Positions 63,140-64,000 of a stretch of DNA of 64,000 nucleotides are shown piece after piece. This stretch comes from Athripsodes cinereus (lineage: Eukaryota > Arthropoda > Insecta > Trichoptera > Leptoceridae): NCBI GenBank assembly GCA_947579605.1, contig OX388325.1, positions 8,241,572 to 8,305,571 on the forward strand, in the 5' to 3' direction. The first letter of the stretch is position 1, and the number at the start of each line of letters is the position of its first letter. The notes beneath the pieces are model-generated. The model had not been told where the DNA came from and did not search any database. It saw nothing but the letters and a program-made list of their open reading frames with translations. The translations under genes were made by a program, and so were the position numbers.

Positions 63140-64000
63140 TAATTACGTACCTACCCACTTTAATAAAAAGACATATTTCTTTAAGCACATGAAATGTCAC
63201 ATTTTATGTGCTTAGAGAAACATCTATCGAAATACCTTAAAAGTAACACAATATGTCAAATACTTTGTGGTTTGAAGCATGGATAAAATTAGTCAAGGAT
63301 ACATCAAAGAATATCACATTGAATATTATGAAGATGGCGCTACAAATTGATCTGTAGCACATAGGTAGAGGGAGGAATGGAAAGGTGTGTATTACACACC
63401 AATCCAATGGATTGTAACTCATTTTATATAAACGCTACAAATTGTGTTTTTCACCACCCTCTTTTATTTAAAATTTGTCTACTTACCTATAATAAAAATA
63501 TTGCAATAAATGAGAATCACTCTGCACCTCCCCGTAGTCGCAGCTATTGTCCTCCTCATCCAAATTGGACGAGGCGGAAATTCTAATCTTCATATTTCAG
63601 ACGTGTTTTGACTCTTAATCTTTTAAACAGATTTTAGGCTAAAAATATACATGTCTTATTGACAGATTCTTCTCCTTGGGCAATTATTAGTCCCACTTAT
63701 TAGTTATTATAATTTATTTTGTATCATTTCATCAGATTTGTATGAAATTTTTATATAGGTACCTACTTATTGTTCTGCATGGTTTGTCAAAACAACATTA
63801 ATTTCATTTAATTTATTGAACATAATAATTACATCAATGTGGAGATAAAACATTGTCATTTTTAGTATCTCGATATACCTACATTTCTTAAACTTGTATT
63901 TCCATAAAAACATTTCAAATTGCTAATAATAAAATCTAGACTACTAGATATACTAATACGATGATCATTTTTTTATATCACATTGTGATAAAAGTGTCAA
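63140..64000. other. No gene recognised; one small hairpin
   Basis: TTTCTTTAAGCACAT and ATGTGCTTAGAGAAA (63177-63222) can pair. The rest is AT-rich with no landmark; the 61- and 69-codon frames have no domain. Confidence 0.4.

Overview
This window looks like intergenic, repeat-saturated nuclear DNA from an insect, most likely a moth or butterfly. It is very AT-rich, eukaryotic in layout, and full of short words such as GTAGGTACCTAC that are common in lepidopteran genomes. It carries tRNA-derived SINEs, RTE-type LINEs, MITEs and Helitron-like ends. I find no convincing host protein-coding gene, rRNA or genuine tRNA gene. The only substantial coding sequence is a 5'-truncated reverse transcriptase ORF of an RTE-clade retrotransposon (39192-40904).

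Layout. 0-9 kb: small fragments of three or more non-LTR retrotransposons (153-533, 1384-1656, 1982-2248), SINE pieces and degenerate repeats. 9.7-13.6 kb: local tandem duplications, then an 11-copy 68-bp minisatellite (12881-13605). 14-21 kb: several MITEs with readable target-site duplications (TSDs), one split by an RTE copy, plus a SINE split by two insertions. 21-27.5 kb: more copies of the same MITE family and a 69-bp minisatellite that is open on both strands. 27.5-39 kb: SINEs, hairpin MITEs (30154-30558), a hAT-like MITE, and retrotransposon fragments with 16-bp and other TSDs. 39-46 kb: the RTE copy, a SINE-in-SINE nest holding a near-perfect 156-bp palindrome, a foldback element built of short tandem units, and another nested LINE fragment. 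46-64 kb: more of the same, including a hAT-like MITE with an exact 8-bp TSD (51863-52368).

Two things tie the window together. First, a dispersed repeat of about 240 bp, called RTR here, occurs in more than 30 complete or partial copies. Its last ~40 bp resemble the 3' end of the RTE element, as expected of a short element copied by RTE machinery. RTR sense orientation ends CCGTGATGGTATA. Second, three MITE families with unrelated terminal inverted repeats (TIRs) are all flanked by 3-bp CAG or CTG duplications, which points to one PIF/Harbinger-like transposase preferring CWG targets. No source transposase is visible. All family names rest on reading the sequence by eye; no database search was possible.
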